Part shown: positions 32,871 through 42,543 of the stretch, piece by piece | Layout: each line of letters starts with the position of its first letter | Numbering within the stretch: the stretch's first letter is position 1 | NCBI GenBank assembly: GCA_014193115.1 | Contig: BJHQ01000001.1 | Span: 1 to 64,000 of the forward strand | Length of the DNA: 64,000 bases | Reading direction: 5' to 3' | DNA from: Planctomycetota bacterium | GTDB lineage: Bacteria; Planctomycetota; UBA11346 | Notes under the pieces: generated by a model | Databases searched by the model: none | The model's input: only the letters and a program-made list of their open reading frames with translations | What the model was told of the DNA's origin: nothing | Translations under genes and position numbers: made by a program

Positions 32871-33689
32871 ATGCCAAGCGGCATTCCTCCTGAGCTCCCG
32901 CGTCCGTGGCGACGAGCCGCGGTGATCCTTGGCGCCACCGGTCTGGCCTTCGGCATCGCCCTGGCGCTGCCCCGACTGCTCGTCGCCGACGGCCTGACCA
33001 GCGATGACCCGGTGGTGGAACTGCTGCAATCGGTCTGCAACCTGGGACTGATGGGGGGCGCCGGCGGCGCGGTCCTGCTGGTCCTGGCGCTGATCAGGCG
33101 CGGACCTGGACCGCCGCGGACGATCATGCCGGAGCTGCCGGTTGCGCCCCCCGCGATCTCAGGGTTGGTGCGGATGCGTCCAGTCCAGGTCCTCGAAGAC
33201 GACGGCGCCGGTTGGAACTGGCATCCCGATGACGAGGGCGAGGCCCGGCGCTTCGCTTGGCTGCTGGTGCTGGCCCAGGTTCCCGCGGTGGTCGTCGCGG
33301 TGCTATGGATCCGTCCGATTGGATCCTTGCCCATGGACGCGCTGCTCGGCGCCGGGCTGCTCTGCCTGCTCATGTTGGCGCTGTGGTGGCTGCTGCCGCA
33401 GATGGCGCGTAGCGACGCTCAGCAGCCCAGGCTCCATGGCCAGGGCGATACCCTGACCCTGCGCCGGAGGGCCGATGATCCGGAGCCGCTGGCCATCCCG
33501 GCTGCTGCGGTGGTGGCGGTCCGGCTGCGCGCCGCCGAGCGGGGAGCCGCGCTCGCGGTCGAGCTGGTCTGGCGTGACGGCGACCAGTTGCTGTCGCATC
33601 CCTTGGCGGCGACCTGGGCTGGTTGCGCCCGGCAAGCCGCCCAGGCCGCGGCCTTGGCCAAACGGCTGGGCGTGCCGCTGGCGGGGTGA
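32871..33689 (+). CDS. Hypothetical membrane protein with four predicted helices
   Basis: 272 residues, not recognised. Two hydrophobic pairs (about residues 15-35 and 57-76; about 128-145 and 155-176) flank a hydrophilic loop with VQVLEDDGAGWNWHPDDEGE. The C-terminal ~95 residues (DTLTLRRRADDPEPLAIPAA, VRLRAAERGAALAVELVWRD) look like a soluble beta-rich domain of the PH/DUF2244 style, but this is only a resemblance. It starts 60 bp from the DAHP synthase start in the opposite direction and lies upstream of bshC on the same strand, with 130 bp between. Confidence 0.6.
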   Translation: MPSGIPPELPRPWRRAAVILGATGLAFGIALALPRLLVADGLTSDDPVVELLQSVCNLGLMGGAGGAVLLVLALIRRGPGPPRTIMPELPVAPPAISGLVRMRPVQVLEDDGAGWNWHPDDEGEARRFAWLLVLAQVPAVVVAVLWIRPIGSLPMDALLGAGLLCLLMLALWWLLPQMARSDAQQPRLHGQGDTLTLRRRADDPEPLAIPAAAVVAVRLRAAERGAALAVELVWRDGDQLLSHPLAATWAGCARQAAQAAALAKRLGVPLAG

Positions 33690-33713
33690 GGGCGCACGCA
33701 CCAAGGTTTCGGA

Positions 33714-33741
33714 GCGGCGAGGCCCACATCGCCGGCGCGAC
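33714..33741 (+). repeat. Left copy of ~28-bp direct repeat flanking bshC
   Basis: AGCGGCGAGGCCCACATCGC continuing CGGCGCGAC. It matches the segment from about 35255 at all but a few positions. Confidence 0.5.
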
Positions 33742-33819
33742 CCTGGATCCGATGTCAGTCTGGTCAGATCGCACGCCGGACCCTTGGCGCGGCGTTTCAC
33801 CGGCGGTTGATGGGGCGCA

Positions 33820-35196
33820 ATGATCGTCACTCCGGAAGATTCCCGCTGGCCAGGGCCTTGGCCGGGCCTGGCGGCGGTGGCGGCACATGGGCCGGGATTC
33901 CTGGCTGGTTGGACCGGTGATCGCGGGGAACTCGCTACCATCCTCGGAACCACCGCCCTGTCCGATCCGCGCACCGTGGCGGTGGTCGCCGGGCAGCAGC
34001 CGGCGGTGGGCGGAGGTCCGCTCTATACCCTGGTGAAATGCGCCACGGCCTGCGCCGTGGCCCGCAGGCTGACCGCGGCCGGCCAACCGGCAGCGGCGGT
34101 CTTCTGGTGCGCCAGCGAAGACCACGATCTGGGTGAAGCCGGCCACGCCGACCTGGTCGATCGCTCAGGAATCATCCGCCGGGTTAACGCCGATCTCGGA
34201 CCGGGCCGCGCAGCCCTTCGCCATCGCCCGGCCATTTCGGGCTGGGCCGAGGTGCTCAGCGCGCTTGCGGCGCTTCCCGGCACGGCCTTGGGCGCAACCT
34301 TCATCCGCGAGCAGCAGCCACATGCCGATGAAGGTTTTGGCGCCTGGCTCTGCCGTTTCCTGCGCGCGATTTTCCCTGGGCTGGTGGCCGTGGAAGGACA
34401 CCGCCTGCGCGGGCAGTGGGTCGAGCAGGCCCGCCGCCTGACCACGGCCTGGCCGGCAGCGGCCTTGGCGTCGCTGCGTGAGCAGCGCTTGGCTGAGGGC
34501 GCGGCGGATGCGTTCGGCGAGCTGCCCCGGCCGACCTGGTTCGCTGATCGGCCCAGCGGACGGACCGCCCTGGAACCGTCAGCAACCTTGGCGCTGATCG
34601 ACAGCGCTCCCGATCAGCTCAGCCCGAGCGCCGCCATCCGGCCGATCCTGCAACAAGCGGCGCTGCCCACGTTGGTGTTCGTCGCCGGTCCCGGGGAGCT
34701 CGCCTACCACCGCTTTTTGGCGCCGCTGTATTCAGCTGCCGGAGTGCCACCGCCGATCATCCTGCCCCGGCCGTCGGCCACGTTGATTCCCGCCTGGTAC
34801 CGCCGGGCCTGTTCCGCCTGGGGAACGACACCGACCAGGATCGATGCCGGTTTCCTGCCGAATGACCCGCCTGTGGAAGAACCGGCGCTTGGTTTCCTCG
34901 ATCAAGCGATCGCCCATCTGCAAGGAGCTGAGCCGATCCGCGCCGGCGCGGCGCGGCGGCTGGGCCGCGAACGAGAGCGACTTGCCGCGGGCCTCGCCCG
35001 TCGTGCCCGACGCGCTGCCGAGCGCCCGGCGCCGGCGACGTTGGCGCGCTGGCTGAAACCCCGCGACGGGACCCGTCAGGATCGAATCATGTCGGTGATC
35101 CAAGCGATCTGGCAGCACGGGCCAGGGCTGGGCCGGGTCCTGATCGAGGCGGTGGACGGTGCTGAACCAGGCGAACACCGCTTGGTCAACGTCTGA
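33820..35196 (+). CDS. bshC: Putative cysteine ligase BshC (bacillithiol biosynthesis)
   Basis: 458 residues. It would join cysteine to glucosaminyl-malate, the last step in making bacillithiol. The family's opening is clear: VVAGQQPAVGGGPLYTLVKC and the FWCASEDHDLGEAGHADLVD block, a close variant of GEDHDxxEVNH. Later, LVFVAGPGELAYHRFLAPLY and GVPPPIILPRPSATLIP follow the family. At 458 residues it is shorter than the usual ~540, with a reduced C-terminal coiled-coil. bshA and bshB are not in the window. Short direct repeats at 33714 and 35255 bracket the gene. Confidence 0.85.
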   Translation: MIVTPEDSRWPGPWPGLAAVAAHGPGFLAGWTGDRGELATILGTTALSDPRTVAVVAGQQPAVGGGPLYTLVKCATACAVARRLTAAGQPAAAVFWCASEDHDLGEAGHADLVDRSGIIRRVNADLGPGRAALRHRPAISGWAEVLSALAALPGTALGATFIREQQPHADEGFGAWLCRFLRAIFPGLVAVEGHRLRGQWVEQARRLTTAWPAAALASLREQRLAEGAADAFGELPRPTWFADRPSGRTALEPSATLALIDSAPDQLSPSAAIRPILQQAALPTLVFVAGPGELAYHRFLAPLYSAAGVPPPIILPRPSATLIPAWYRRACSAWGTTPTRIDAGFLPNDPPVEEPALGFLDQAIAHLQGAEPIRAGAARRLGRERERLAAGLARRARRAAERPAPATLARWLKPRDGTRQDRIMSVIQAIWQHGPGLGRVLIEAVDGAEPGEHRLVNV

Positions 35197-35254
35197 CCGA
35201 TCGCCGTCGGCGAGCAGCCGAAGGCGCACCCAACGACACGTCGCGCGTTTCTCA

Positions 35255-35282
35255 GCGGCGATGCCCTCATCGCCGGCGTAAC
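35255..35282 (+). repeat. Right copy of ~28-bp direct repeat flanking bshC
   Basis: AGCGGCGATGCCCTCATCGC continuing CGGCGTAAC, matching the copy at 33714. Confidence 0.5.
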
Positions 35283-35420
35283 ACCGGTTCGTTTGGCAGC
35301 ATGGTCAGAACGTGGCCGCTGATTTTGCATATGGGATTGGTTCCGCGACGATGAGCAATTCTGGCGATGGGAGATCGCCGCACCGGATATGCGGTCGGTA
35401 TTTTGGCGCGAGCCTTTCGC

Positions 35421-36230
35421 TTAGCCGGTTGCTCGCTGCCACGGCGGTTCGCGTTCGCCGTACTCCACCCGTTCCAGCACCAGGCCGTCTGGCGGAGCGG
35501 TCTTCCCGATCCGCCGGGCACTGCGTCCGGCGGCGATGGCGGCCTGGAAATCCGCTGGGGTCGCGCCGCGATCCTGGGCGGTGAACACCATCGCTCCGAC
35601 CAGGCCGCGGACCTGGCGGTAGAGAAATCCGCTGCCGGAAATGCGGAAGGTCAGCACCCGGCCTTCGCCGTCGGTGGCCACGGTCCACTCGGCGCGATGG
35701 ATGGTGCGGTGCGGATCGTTGCCGTCGCGGCCGTCGTGGCGCAGGGCGGCGAACCCCGACAGATCGTGATGTCCGACGAGGTGGGCGGCGAGTCCGGGCA
35801 GCAACTCAGGATGATCGAGGCGGCGCACCCACCAGCAGCGCTGGTCGAGCACCGGGCGGACCGCGCGGACCCGCACCGTGAACCGATAGGTCTTGGCCAC
35901 CGCCCAGCGGATCGCATCGAAATCATCTGGGACCAGCGCAGCGGCCGTGCAGGCCACATCCGCGGGCAGCCGCTGGTTGAGTGCGTGGGCCAGGGCCACC
36001 GGCGGCCACCCGCGATCGAGGGCGACCTCCGCCACCAGACCCTCAGCCGACACGCCGGCGTCGAGCCGGCTCGACAGCTTGACGGCAGGTTCGTGCTGGG
36101 CTCCGGGATCCGCCAACGCCGCTAGGGCCGAGGCTACGACCGGAGCGACGGTGCGCTCACCTTTCCCTTGGACCTGGGTGCCGTTGAAGCCCCGCCCATC
36201 CAGCGCGAGGGTCAGGGCGAAGCGCGGCAT
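35421..36230 (-). CDS. truA: tRNA pseudouridine synthase A
   Basis: 269 residues. It makes pseudouridine at tRNA positions 38-40. The catalytic Asp is in SRLDAGVSA (canonical GRTDAGVHA), with Ser and Leu replacing the usual Gly/Arg-Thr context, which is unusual but keeps R-x-D-A-G-V. Other blocks: FNGTQVQ (family FxGWQxQ), LNQRLPADV, KTYRFTV, LSGFAALRHDG and GSGFLYRQVRGLVGAM, the last being the C-terminal signature FLxxMVRxxxG. Its start is 6 bp after the stop of the poly(A)/CCA polymerase gene, so the two RNA-processing genes form an operon. Confidence 0.92.
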   Translation of the reverse strand: MPRFALTLALDGRGFNGTQVQGKGERTVAPVVASALAALADPGAQHEPAVKLSSRLDAGVSAEGLVAEVALDRGWPPVALAHALNQRLPADVACTAAALVPDDFDAIRWAVAKTYRFTVRVRAVRPVLDQRCWWVRRLDHPELLPGLAAHLVGHHDLSGFAALRHDGRDGNDPHRTIHRAEWTVATDGEGRVLTFRISGSGFLYRQVRGLVGAMVFTAQDRGATPADFQAAIAAGRSARRIGKTAPPDGLVLERVEYGEREPPWQRATG

Positions 36231-36236
36231 CAGTCC

Positions 36237-37559
36237 CTATTCGCCAGCGTCCACCAGTTCCGGTTCGGCGAACTCGGCGTCGTCCTCGGGCTCGTCGCCG
36301 CCTCGGCCGTGGGGATGGCGGCCGCCGCCGGTCTTGCCGCGGAAACTGAAAATGTCGCGCCGATCTGGCGATTCGACCAGGCCGCCGATCGGCCGGCCGA
36401 GTTTCTCACGGGCGGCGAGCCAGGTGGCGCGGACCTGGGCCAGCTCCGGCGTCTGGCCGAAGGCGAGCTCGTGCACGCGCCACACCGGATCGAACCACGG
36501 CGATTCGACGAACCGCCGCACCCGGCCTTGGAGATTGGGGAAGAAGAGCAGATAGAGCTGGCCGCGGAGCAGTTCGACCACGCTGTTGGTCAGCCGCTTG
36601 GGCAGGTCCATGGCGATGGAATGCTTGCGGATATCGGCGGTCAGCCGGGCGGCGGCGGCGTTGAAATGCTGGCGGTCGACATTGAGGTCGTCCATCAGCG
36701 GGACGAACAGCCCGGCACAGAGGACTTCCAGCGGATAGAAACGATCCTGTTCAGCTGCGGCATCGACCGCGCGGTAGTACGAGAGCGTCTCTTCAAGCCC
36801 TTGATCGCCGAGTTCACGCACCCAGCCGCCGTATAGCTGGTGGAGGAACCCGCCCCGCCACAACAGGTCGAATCCGGCGGCGCGGTTGGTCTGGGACAGG
36901 ATGCGGAAGATCTCTTCGGTGACCCGGAACCGGCTGGCTTTGTGGATGTCGCCGGCGTGCTCCATGATCGCCTGGGCGGTCTCGGTCTCGAGGTCGAAAC
37001 CGAAGCGGCCGGCGAACTTCAGCGCCCGCAGCATCCGCACCGGATCCTCCTGGAAGCGAACGCCGGGATTGCCGATCGCCCGCACCACCCGTTCGTGCAG
37101 GTCGTGGACTCCGCCGGTGAAATCGACTACGGAGAAATCCCGCAGATCGTAATACAAGGCATTGATGGTGAAGTCCCGGCGGAAGGCATCGCTTTCGATG
37201 TCGCCCCACTGGTTGTCATCTTCGCAGTACAGATCGCCTTCCGGATCGGGTGGCTCCACCAGGCTGCGCAAGGTCGCGACCTCGACGTTTTTTCCACCGA
37301 AGAAGACATGGACCAGGCGGAAACGCCGCCCGACCACCCGCGAATTGCGGAACAGCCGGCGCAGGTCGTTGGGCCGGGCATCGGTAGCGACGTCGAAATC
37401 CTTGGGCTGGCGACCGAGCAGCAGGTCGCGTACCGCGCCGCCGACCAGGTAGGTCTCGTACCCCGCATCCTTCAGCTTGTACATCACCCGCAGGGTGTCG
37501 GGGTCGATGGACTTGCGCGAGACCGGATGGTCTTCGCGCCGGATGCGCAACGGGGTCAT
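36237..37559 (-). CDS. pcnB: Poly(A) polymerase / CCA tRNA nucleotidyltransferase family (PcnB-like)
   Basis: 440 residues from ATG 37559. The class II nucleotidyltransferase head is YLVGGAVRDLLLGRQPKDFD with the catalytic D-x-D pair (DFDV), then NSRVVGRRFRLVHVFFGGKN, and RRDFTINALYYD, the second conserved block. GNPGVRFQEDPVRMLRALKF is the RNA/nucleotide-binding block. A C-terminal helical extension is longer than in CCA enzymes, favouring PcnB. Distinguishing poly(A) from CCA addition by sequence alone is uncertain. It is directly upstream of truA. Confidence 0.88.
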   Translation of the reverse strand: MTPLRIRREDHPVSRKSIDPDTLRVMYKLKDAGYETYLVGGAVRDLLLGRQPKDFDVATDARPNDLRRLFRNSRVVGRRFRLVHVFFGGKNVEVATLRSLVEPPDPEGDLYCEDDNQWGDIESDAFRRDFTINALYYDLRDFSVVDFTGGVHDLHERVVRAIGNPGVRFQEDPVRMLRALKFAGRFGFDLETETAQAIMEHAGDIHKASRFRVTEEIFRILSQTNRAAGFDLLWRGGFLHQLYGGWVRELGDQGLEETLSYYRAVDAAAEQDRFYPLEVLCAGLFVPLMDDLNVDRQHFNAAAARLTADIRKHSIAMDLPKRLTNSVVELLRGQLYLLFFPNLQGRVRRFVESPWFDPVWRVHELAFGQTPELAQVRATWLAAREKLGRPIGGLVESPDRRDIFSFRGKTGGGRHPHGRGGDEPEDDAEFAEPELVDAGE

Positions 37560-37889
37560 GTGCTCAGGTGTTCCAGGGCCGGTTCGCGGCGGGCTCGTCG
37601 GCGCCACCGGTTCGCGGCCGGAGGATCCGGCGCGGTGCGCGGTGGGCGGGCATGGGTCGGAAACCTAGACCCAAAGCCGCCCGCCACAACCCGAGGCGGA
37701 TCACTGCCCGGACCCGTCCGCGCAGCGGCCTGGCAGGCGGGTTCGAAACAGCCTCCCAGGTCCGCCGCGGGTGCGAAGGCGTTCGCGTCCTCAGGTGAGC
37801 GACTTGCGCATGCCGCGGAACCATCCCGAACACCTCTCCATCAACGGTTGGACCTGACCGCCGGTATGCGACCAGGAAGCGTGGGACCT

Positions 37890-39335
37890 ATGCCAGAACC
37901 AACCGAATCTCCGCAAGACGAATTCGTCGATGTCCGTCCGGTCCGACTGCGGGCCCGGCTGGTGTTCTGGATCAGCTTGTCGGTGGCGATCCACCTGTTC
38001 GCCGGCGCCGCTCTGGCGGTCTCTCCCGAGTTGCGCAATTGGCTGTTCAGCAGCTTGAACGGAAATAAGGAGGAGACGATCAGCTCGTCGCAGCTGCAAG
38101 CGGCGCGCAACGCCATCGACCAGCTGACCCGCAAGCGGATCATCGCATGCAGCGATCGTATGCAGAAGGTCAGCAAGCGGATCAGCAATCTGCGCCGCAA
38201 GCATTGGGACGAGGTTGCCGACCGCGGCCGGGACAATCCCGGTTTCGCGGCCATGCATCAAGGCGGCCTGCCCAAGCTGCCGACCGCTCCCGACGGCCCC
38301 GGCACCACCGCCGAAGAGGTCCCGCCGCTCTATGCCCGGGCCCGGGCCTGGGAGCAGGACGTCATCGGCGTCTACGAGCAATACAAAGCCGTCGGGCTCA
38401 GCCTGATGACGGTGGCCAAAGGTGCTGATGGCACCGCCACGCCGCAGCCGCTCGCCCAATCCCTCGAGCTGGTGAAACTGGAGCGGCCGGAACGCACCGA
38501 GCTGAACCAGGCGACTTTGCGCGGGACCTTCACCGACCTGAAAGACGGCGCCTGGCTGGCGTTCCGCGCCGAGATGACCCGGGCCAGCGACACCGCCGAG
38601 ATCATGGCCAACAACTGCGACCGGATCATGCAGGTGATCGAGAACATCCTGATGGTCATCGATAGCGGCAGCAGCGGTCTGCACGGCGGTCCGAAAGGCC
38701 AGGAGAAATGGAAGGAAGACAACGAATACAAGGGCGACCAGCTGCGCCCGATCGACATGGTGCCGTCGCAGCTGCGCTCCCTCGACACCAATGCCAAGGT
38801 CTCCTTCGGCAAGAATCTCGGGTCGAAGGAGACCGGCCGCAATGTCGATTGGCTGGCCATCGACACCTGGTGGCAGATCGGACCGTTCCCGTATCTCGAC
38901 GGCAGCCGCTCGACCCAGAGCCTCAACCACGCCTATCCGCCCGAATACGGTGTCGACCTCGATGCCGTCTATGAAGGCAAAGGCGGACGGAAACTCGGCT
39001 GGTTCTACAGCCCGTTTTCCCAGGTGCGGATGGAGCCACGCGACGTCACCCGGGAATCGATCTGGTATTTCTATACCGAATTCAACAGCGACAGCGACCG
39101 CGAGGTGTGGGCCAACGTCGCCAGCGACGACTACGGCGTGCTCTGGCTCAATGGCGAACGCGAGCCGATCTACCGCAGTTCGGTCGAGCCCCGCCCGTGG
39201 GTGATCCTCGACGCCCGCCAGTTCGTCAAATTGAAGGTCCGGGCCGGTACCAATTCGCTGCTGTTCAAGCTCGACAACAACCGCGGCACCACCGGCTTCA
39301 CCGTGATCTTCTCGCTCATCGACATGGGGATGTGA
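37890..39335 (+). CDS. Hypothetical single-pass membrane protein with long coiled region
   Basis: 481 residues from ATG 37890. A single membrane helix (RLVFWISLSVAIHLFAGAAL) near residues 25-45 places the rest outside. Residues ~65-110 (QLTRKRIIACSDRMQKVSKR onward) and ~160-260 are helical and charged. The C-terminal ~170 residues are beta-rich with Trp, such as WYFYTEFNSDSDREVWANVA, DDYGVLWLNGERE and ILDARQFVKLKVRAGTNSLL, which resembles a PA14-like or sialate-esterase-type jelly-roll in which a shared carbohydrate-contact motif would be DDYGVLWLN. It starts 54 bp before the 1045-residue gene on the same strand. The 330-bp region upstream (37560-37889) shows no gene. Confidence 0.6.
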   Translation: MPEPTESPQDEFVDVRPVRLRARLVFWISLSVAIHLFAGAALAVSPELRNWLFSSLNGNKEETISSSQLQAARNAIDQLTRKRIIACSDRMQKVSKRISNLRRKHWDEVADRGRDNPGFAAMHQGGLPKLPTAPDGPGTTAEEVPPLYARARAWEQDVIGVYEQYKAVGLSLMTVAKGADGTATPQPLAQSLELVKLERPERTELNQATLRGTFTDLKDGAWLAFRAEMTRASDTAEIMANNCDRIMQVIENILMVIDSGSSGLHGGPKGQEKWKEDNEYKGDQLRPIDMVPSQLRSLDTNAKVSFGKNLGSKETGRNVDWLAIDTWWQIGPFPYLDGSRSTQSLNHAYPPEYGVDLDAVYEGKGGRKLGWFYSPFSQVRMEPRDVTRESIWYFYTEFNSDSDREVWANVASDDYGVLWLNGEREPIYRSSVEPRPWVILDARQFVKLKVRAGTNSLLFKLDNNRGTTGFTVIFSLIDMGM

Positions 39336-39389
39336 GCGCATCCTCCGCCCGACCGGCTTCCTCTCCTTCCCGATCCAGCTGTACCAACC

Positions 39390-42300
39390 ATGCCTGACGC
39401 CCCGACCATTGACGCCGCCGCTGCACCTCGTCGCACACCGTGGCTGATCATCATCGGCATCGCGGCCGTGCTGGTGTTCTGGGTCGTGCTGGTGACCTTC
39501 ATCAATTTGCCGCCGCCGCCGGCCCACCCCGCGCTGCCCGGACTCGACGATCCGGCGAAGCGGGCGGTGGCGGTTGGACAGCTGGCCAAGGACAAATTCG
39601 TTCCCATCAAGGAACGGATCCGTGAGCTGGCCAAGGATGGCGATCCGGCGGTCCGGACGGCAGCGGCGGGGTACCTGGGCGCCTTGGCCGAGCCCGCCGA
39701 TGCGACCCTGCTGCGGGCGATGGTCGAGGACGGCAACGCCACGGTGCGCAGCGCGGTCGCCACCGCGCTGGGCGCGTGCTGGGACGGCGAGGATTCCGGT
39801 CGCGGGCTGCGGGTGCTGCTCGCCGACAAGGAACCCGCGGTGCGCAACCACGCGGCCCTCGCCCTGTCCGGCCATCTCGATGACGCCAAGGCCCTCGACG
39901 ATGTGGTCCGGGCCTTGGCCACTGCCGAACCCGGTTTATCCGAGCAATTGATCTCCGCGCTGGCGGCCCATTGGAAGGTCCCCGCCCACCGCCCGGCCCT
40001 GGCTTCCGGTGCTGCCGACGCCTTGACCGGGCTTCCTGACCCCGCCCAGCGCGAAGCCCTGGCCAAGGCTTTCGGCCGCTTCGCCGACATCAGCGCGGTG
40101 CCGATGCTGCTCCGCCGGGTCGAAGGCGAGCTGGTGTCGCGGTACCAGCCGAAGGTCATCAAACCGGCGGTTCAGGAAGGCCTGGTGCTCGCCCTGTCCG
40201 GACTGGGCGAAGGCATTGCCGAGCCGCTGTGCAAGCTGGCCGTGGTCGAGGAAGCCGAAACCACGGTCGAGGACATCGCTTTCCAAGCGCTGAGCCGGGT
40301 CGGGGCCAAGGCCGCACCGGCCCTGGCAGCGGCTCTCGGACAGGCCCGGTTCCACCAGGATCCGGTCAAGACCGTCCGCTGGGTTGGTCTGCTGACGAGC
40401 TGGAAACCAGCCGCGGCGTCGGTGGCTCCGATCCTGGCCAACCTGGTTCTGCAAGGGGAACCGGCTCTGGTGTCTGCTGCTGAAGCCTTGGCCAAGGCCA
40501 GCGGTGCGACCCTGCCGCCGGCGGCGCCGAGCGCCGGGGCGCTGCCTCGGCTCGGGCCGACCGGACTCGAGGTCGGCAAGGCGCTGCCGGCCGGTCCGCT
40601 GCCAGCGACCGCCATCATCCGCGCCGAGCTGGCGGATGCTGTGGAGGCCATCGGCCGCAAGAACACGCTGACCGTCGAGCTGCTCCGCCGCGATGGCCAA
40701 TGGTTGCCCGCCGCCGAAGGCCACGGCATCAACAAGCGCCAGCACCTGGTCCAGGTCACCCCCACCAGCGATGGGGTGTCGCTGAAGGTCGCGGTCCTCG
40801 ATGACCAATGGATCCAGGGCGGTTGGGGCGAATACGCCGTGACCTTGGCTGCCGACGGCAGCGGAGGAACCTGGACCGGCTCGTACAACGGTCTGCCTTT
40901 CCAAGGGTCGGTGAAGACCAGGGCCTATCCCCTGCCGACGATCACGGCGCCGGCGCCGATCCAGCCCGGCGAGCACCCGCGCATCCTGTGGCGGGCCGAC
41001 GAGCTTGAATCGATCCGGGCCCGCGCCCGCCATCCGGTCGGGCGCCAGATCCTCGCCCAGATCGGTCAGCGCCTGACCCAGCAGCGACTGGCCTACCGGA
41101 CCAAGCTCGACCATGTCACCAACTGGACCTCCGGCATGGACGCCGCGATCGGCCATGCGGTCCTCGCCCTGGTCTTTGATGACCCCGTGCAGCGTGAGCG
41201 GGCCACGGCGCTGTTCCTGCCGCGGGCCGAGACGCCGCCCTATGGCGGTGAGCACGGCGAGGTGCTGGTTCCGCAGATTCCCTATCTGTCCTTGGGCTTC
41301 GACATCGTCCATCCGCTGCTCGACGCCGAGCAGCGCGCCATGTCTGCCCGGCTGGTGCGCAACAACGCGATCTGGGCGTGGAATGTCGAAGAGGGCGGCA
41401 TGGGCAACATGGCCAGGACGTACGCAGAGCACGGCCTGCCCGCCCTGGTGCTGCTCGGCGAAACCGGGCCGTTGACCATGAAAGAGCCGCAATCGTCCGG
41501 CCCGCTGGTGATCGGTAAGACGATCACCTTGAGCCCAAGCGAGGCGATGGCGCCGCGCAACCGTTACTCCCCATCCGAGTTCATCCCCGACTGGCTGGTG
41601 GTCGGGCCGCTGCCCCGTGGGCTGGCCGATCCGGTGGCGGCACTGGGCGCTGACGCGCCGCTACCCGCAGCGGGCAGCAACCTGACCCTCGACGGGCGGT
41701 CGTTCCTGGTCGCGCCGTTGCCGGATGAGGCGCGAAAATCCTCGGCCAAGCTCAAGGACCAGGGCCAGTACCTGGCGCCACCCCAGGCCGCCGAAGGCGA
41801 CCGCGCCCTGCTGCTCTGCCTGCTCGACGTGTCAGAGGAATCGGGCTGCGTCCCGGACTTCAAGCACCTGATGGGAGCCAACCCGCGGATCTGGATCGAT
41901 GGCCAGCTGGTGGAACCCGATGCCGCCATCCTCCTCCCTCCGGGCGTCCATCGGGTGGCGGTCGAGGTCCGCGGCACCTGCGTGCCGCGCTTCATCGAGG
42001 CCCCGGCGCGCAGCCGGATCGGGGCCGCCGCGCGTTACCAGGTGCTCAAGGCCCGGTTCGACGCGGCCAAGGCGACCTGGAACAAGGAACAGGCTTATGG
42101 CGACTTGGCGCTGATGATCCGCCAATGCCGCAGCGGCCTGCGCCAGACCTGCCGGAACCAGGTCGAGGCGGAACGCCAATACAGTCCGGAACAATGGCAG
42201 GAAAAAGGCAACTCGAATTTTGGATTCGGGTCAAGCTGGCTGTTCCTCGGACCGCTCCACCGCCTGCTCGGATCGACCGGCGACCCTGATCCGTGGCACA

Positions 42301-42527
42301 GCCTGGCCACCCGCTGGATCCGTCCGGTGATCAAAGACGCCCATCCGCTCGTCTCATCACAGGCCTTGGCCCGCGAGTTGAGCTTCGGCCTGATGGCGGC
42401 GACCGAGGAGCAGCGCAAGCTGATGGCCAAGGAAATCCGCGCTGACTGGCTGCCGAACGGCTTGCAGCCGATGGGCTGCCTCGAATTGGCGGCGACCTTC
42501 GCCAATTTCCCCTATGAGGTCGAATAG
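39390..42527 (+). CDS. Large membrane-anchored protein with HEAT-like repeats and a heparinase-like helical region
   Basis: 1045 residues. A single helix (WLIIIGIAAVLVFWVVLVTF) at ~18-37 anchors it. Residues ~50-370 are HEAT/PBS-type helical repeats (DGDPAVRTAAAGYLGALAEP, DGNATVRSAVATALGACW, DKEPAVRNHAALALSGH). A beta segment follows, then residues ~535-700 with HPRILWRADELESIRARARH, the usual lead-in of heparinase II/alginate lyase (alpha/alpha toroid) proteins. A later part again has a jelly-roll-like segment (LLLCLLDVSEESGCVPDFKH) similar in setting to the preceding gene's C-terminus. Function unknown; a surface-assembly or polysaccharide-handling role is only suggested. It follows the 481-residue gene by 54 bp. 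Confidence 0.6.
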   Translation: MPDAPTIDAAAAPRRTPWLIIIGIAAVLVFWVVLVTFINLPPPPAHPALPGLDDPAKRAVAVGQLAKDKFVPIKERIRELAKDGDPAVRTAAAGYLGALAEPADATLLRAMVEDGNATVRSAVATALGACWDGEDSGRGLRVLLADKEPAVRNHAALALSGHLDDAKALDDVVRALATAEPGLSEQLISALAAHWKVPAHRPALASGAADALTGLPDPAQREALAKAFGRFADISAVPMLLRRVEGELVSRYQPKVIKPAVQEGLVLALSGLGEGIAEPLCKLAVVEEAETTVEDIAFQALSRVGAKAAPALAAALGQARFHQDPVKTVRWVGLLTSWKPAAASVAPILANLVLQGEPALVSAAEALAKASGATLPPAAPSAGALPRLGPTGLEVGKALPAGPLPATAIIRAELADAVEAIGRKNTLTVELLRRDGQWLPAAEGHGINKRQHLVQVTPTSDGVSLKVAVLDDQWIQGGWGEYAVTLAADGSGGTWTGSYNGLPFQGSVKTRAYPLPTITAPAPIQPGEHPRILWRADELESIRARARHPVGRQILAQIGQRLTQQRLAYRTKLDHVTNWTSGMDAAIGHAVLALVFDDPVQRERATALFLPRAETPPYGGEHGEVLVPQIPYLSLGFDIVHPLLDAEQRAMSARLVRNNAIWAWNVEEGGMGNMARTYAEHGLPALVLLGETGPLTMKEPQSSGPLVIGKTITLSPSEAMAPRNRYSPSEFIPDWLVVGPLPRGLADPVAALGADAPLPAAGSNLTLDGRSFLVAPLPDEARKSSAKLKDQGQYLAPPQAAEGDRALLLCLLDVSEESGCVPDFKHLMGANPRIWIDGQLVEPDAAILLPPGVHRVAVEVRGTCVPRFIEAPARSRIGAAARYQVLKARFDAAKATWNKEQAYGDLALMIRQCRSGLRQTCRNQVEAERQYSPEQWQEKGNSNFGFGSSWLFLGPLHRLLGSTGDPDPWHSLATRWIRPVIKDAHPLVSSQALARELSFGLMAATEEQRKLMAKEIRADWLPNGLQPMGCLELAATFANFPYEVE

Positions 42528-42543
42528 CGTCGAGACGGCCGGT

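Noticed and set aside
35197-35420. Gap after bshC checked for tRNA or a small gene
   Set aside because: No cloverleaf, no anticodon-loop pattern and no frame with a plausible start; only the right-hand direct repeat was found.
37560-37889. 330-bp gap between pcnB and the 481-residue gene checked for a small gene
   Set aside because: Frames here are Arg-rich shadows with no motif; treated as a divergent regulatory region.
37791-39875. 694-codon minus-strand frame
   Set aside because: Antisense of two plus-strand membrane proteins; composition typical of GC-rich shadows.
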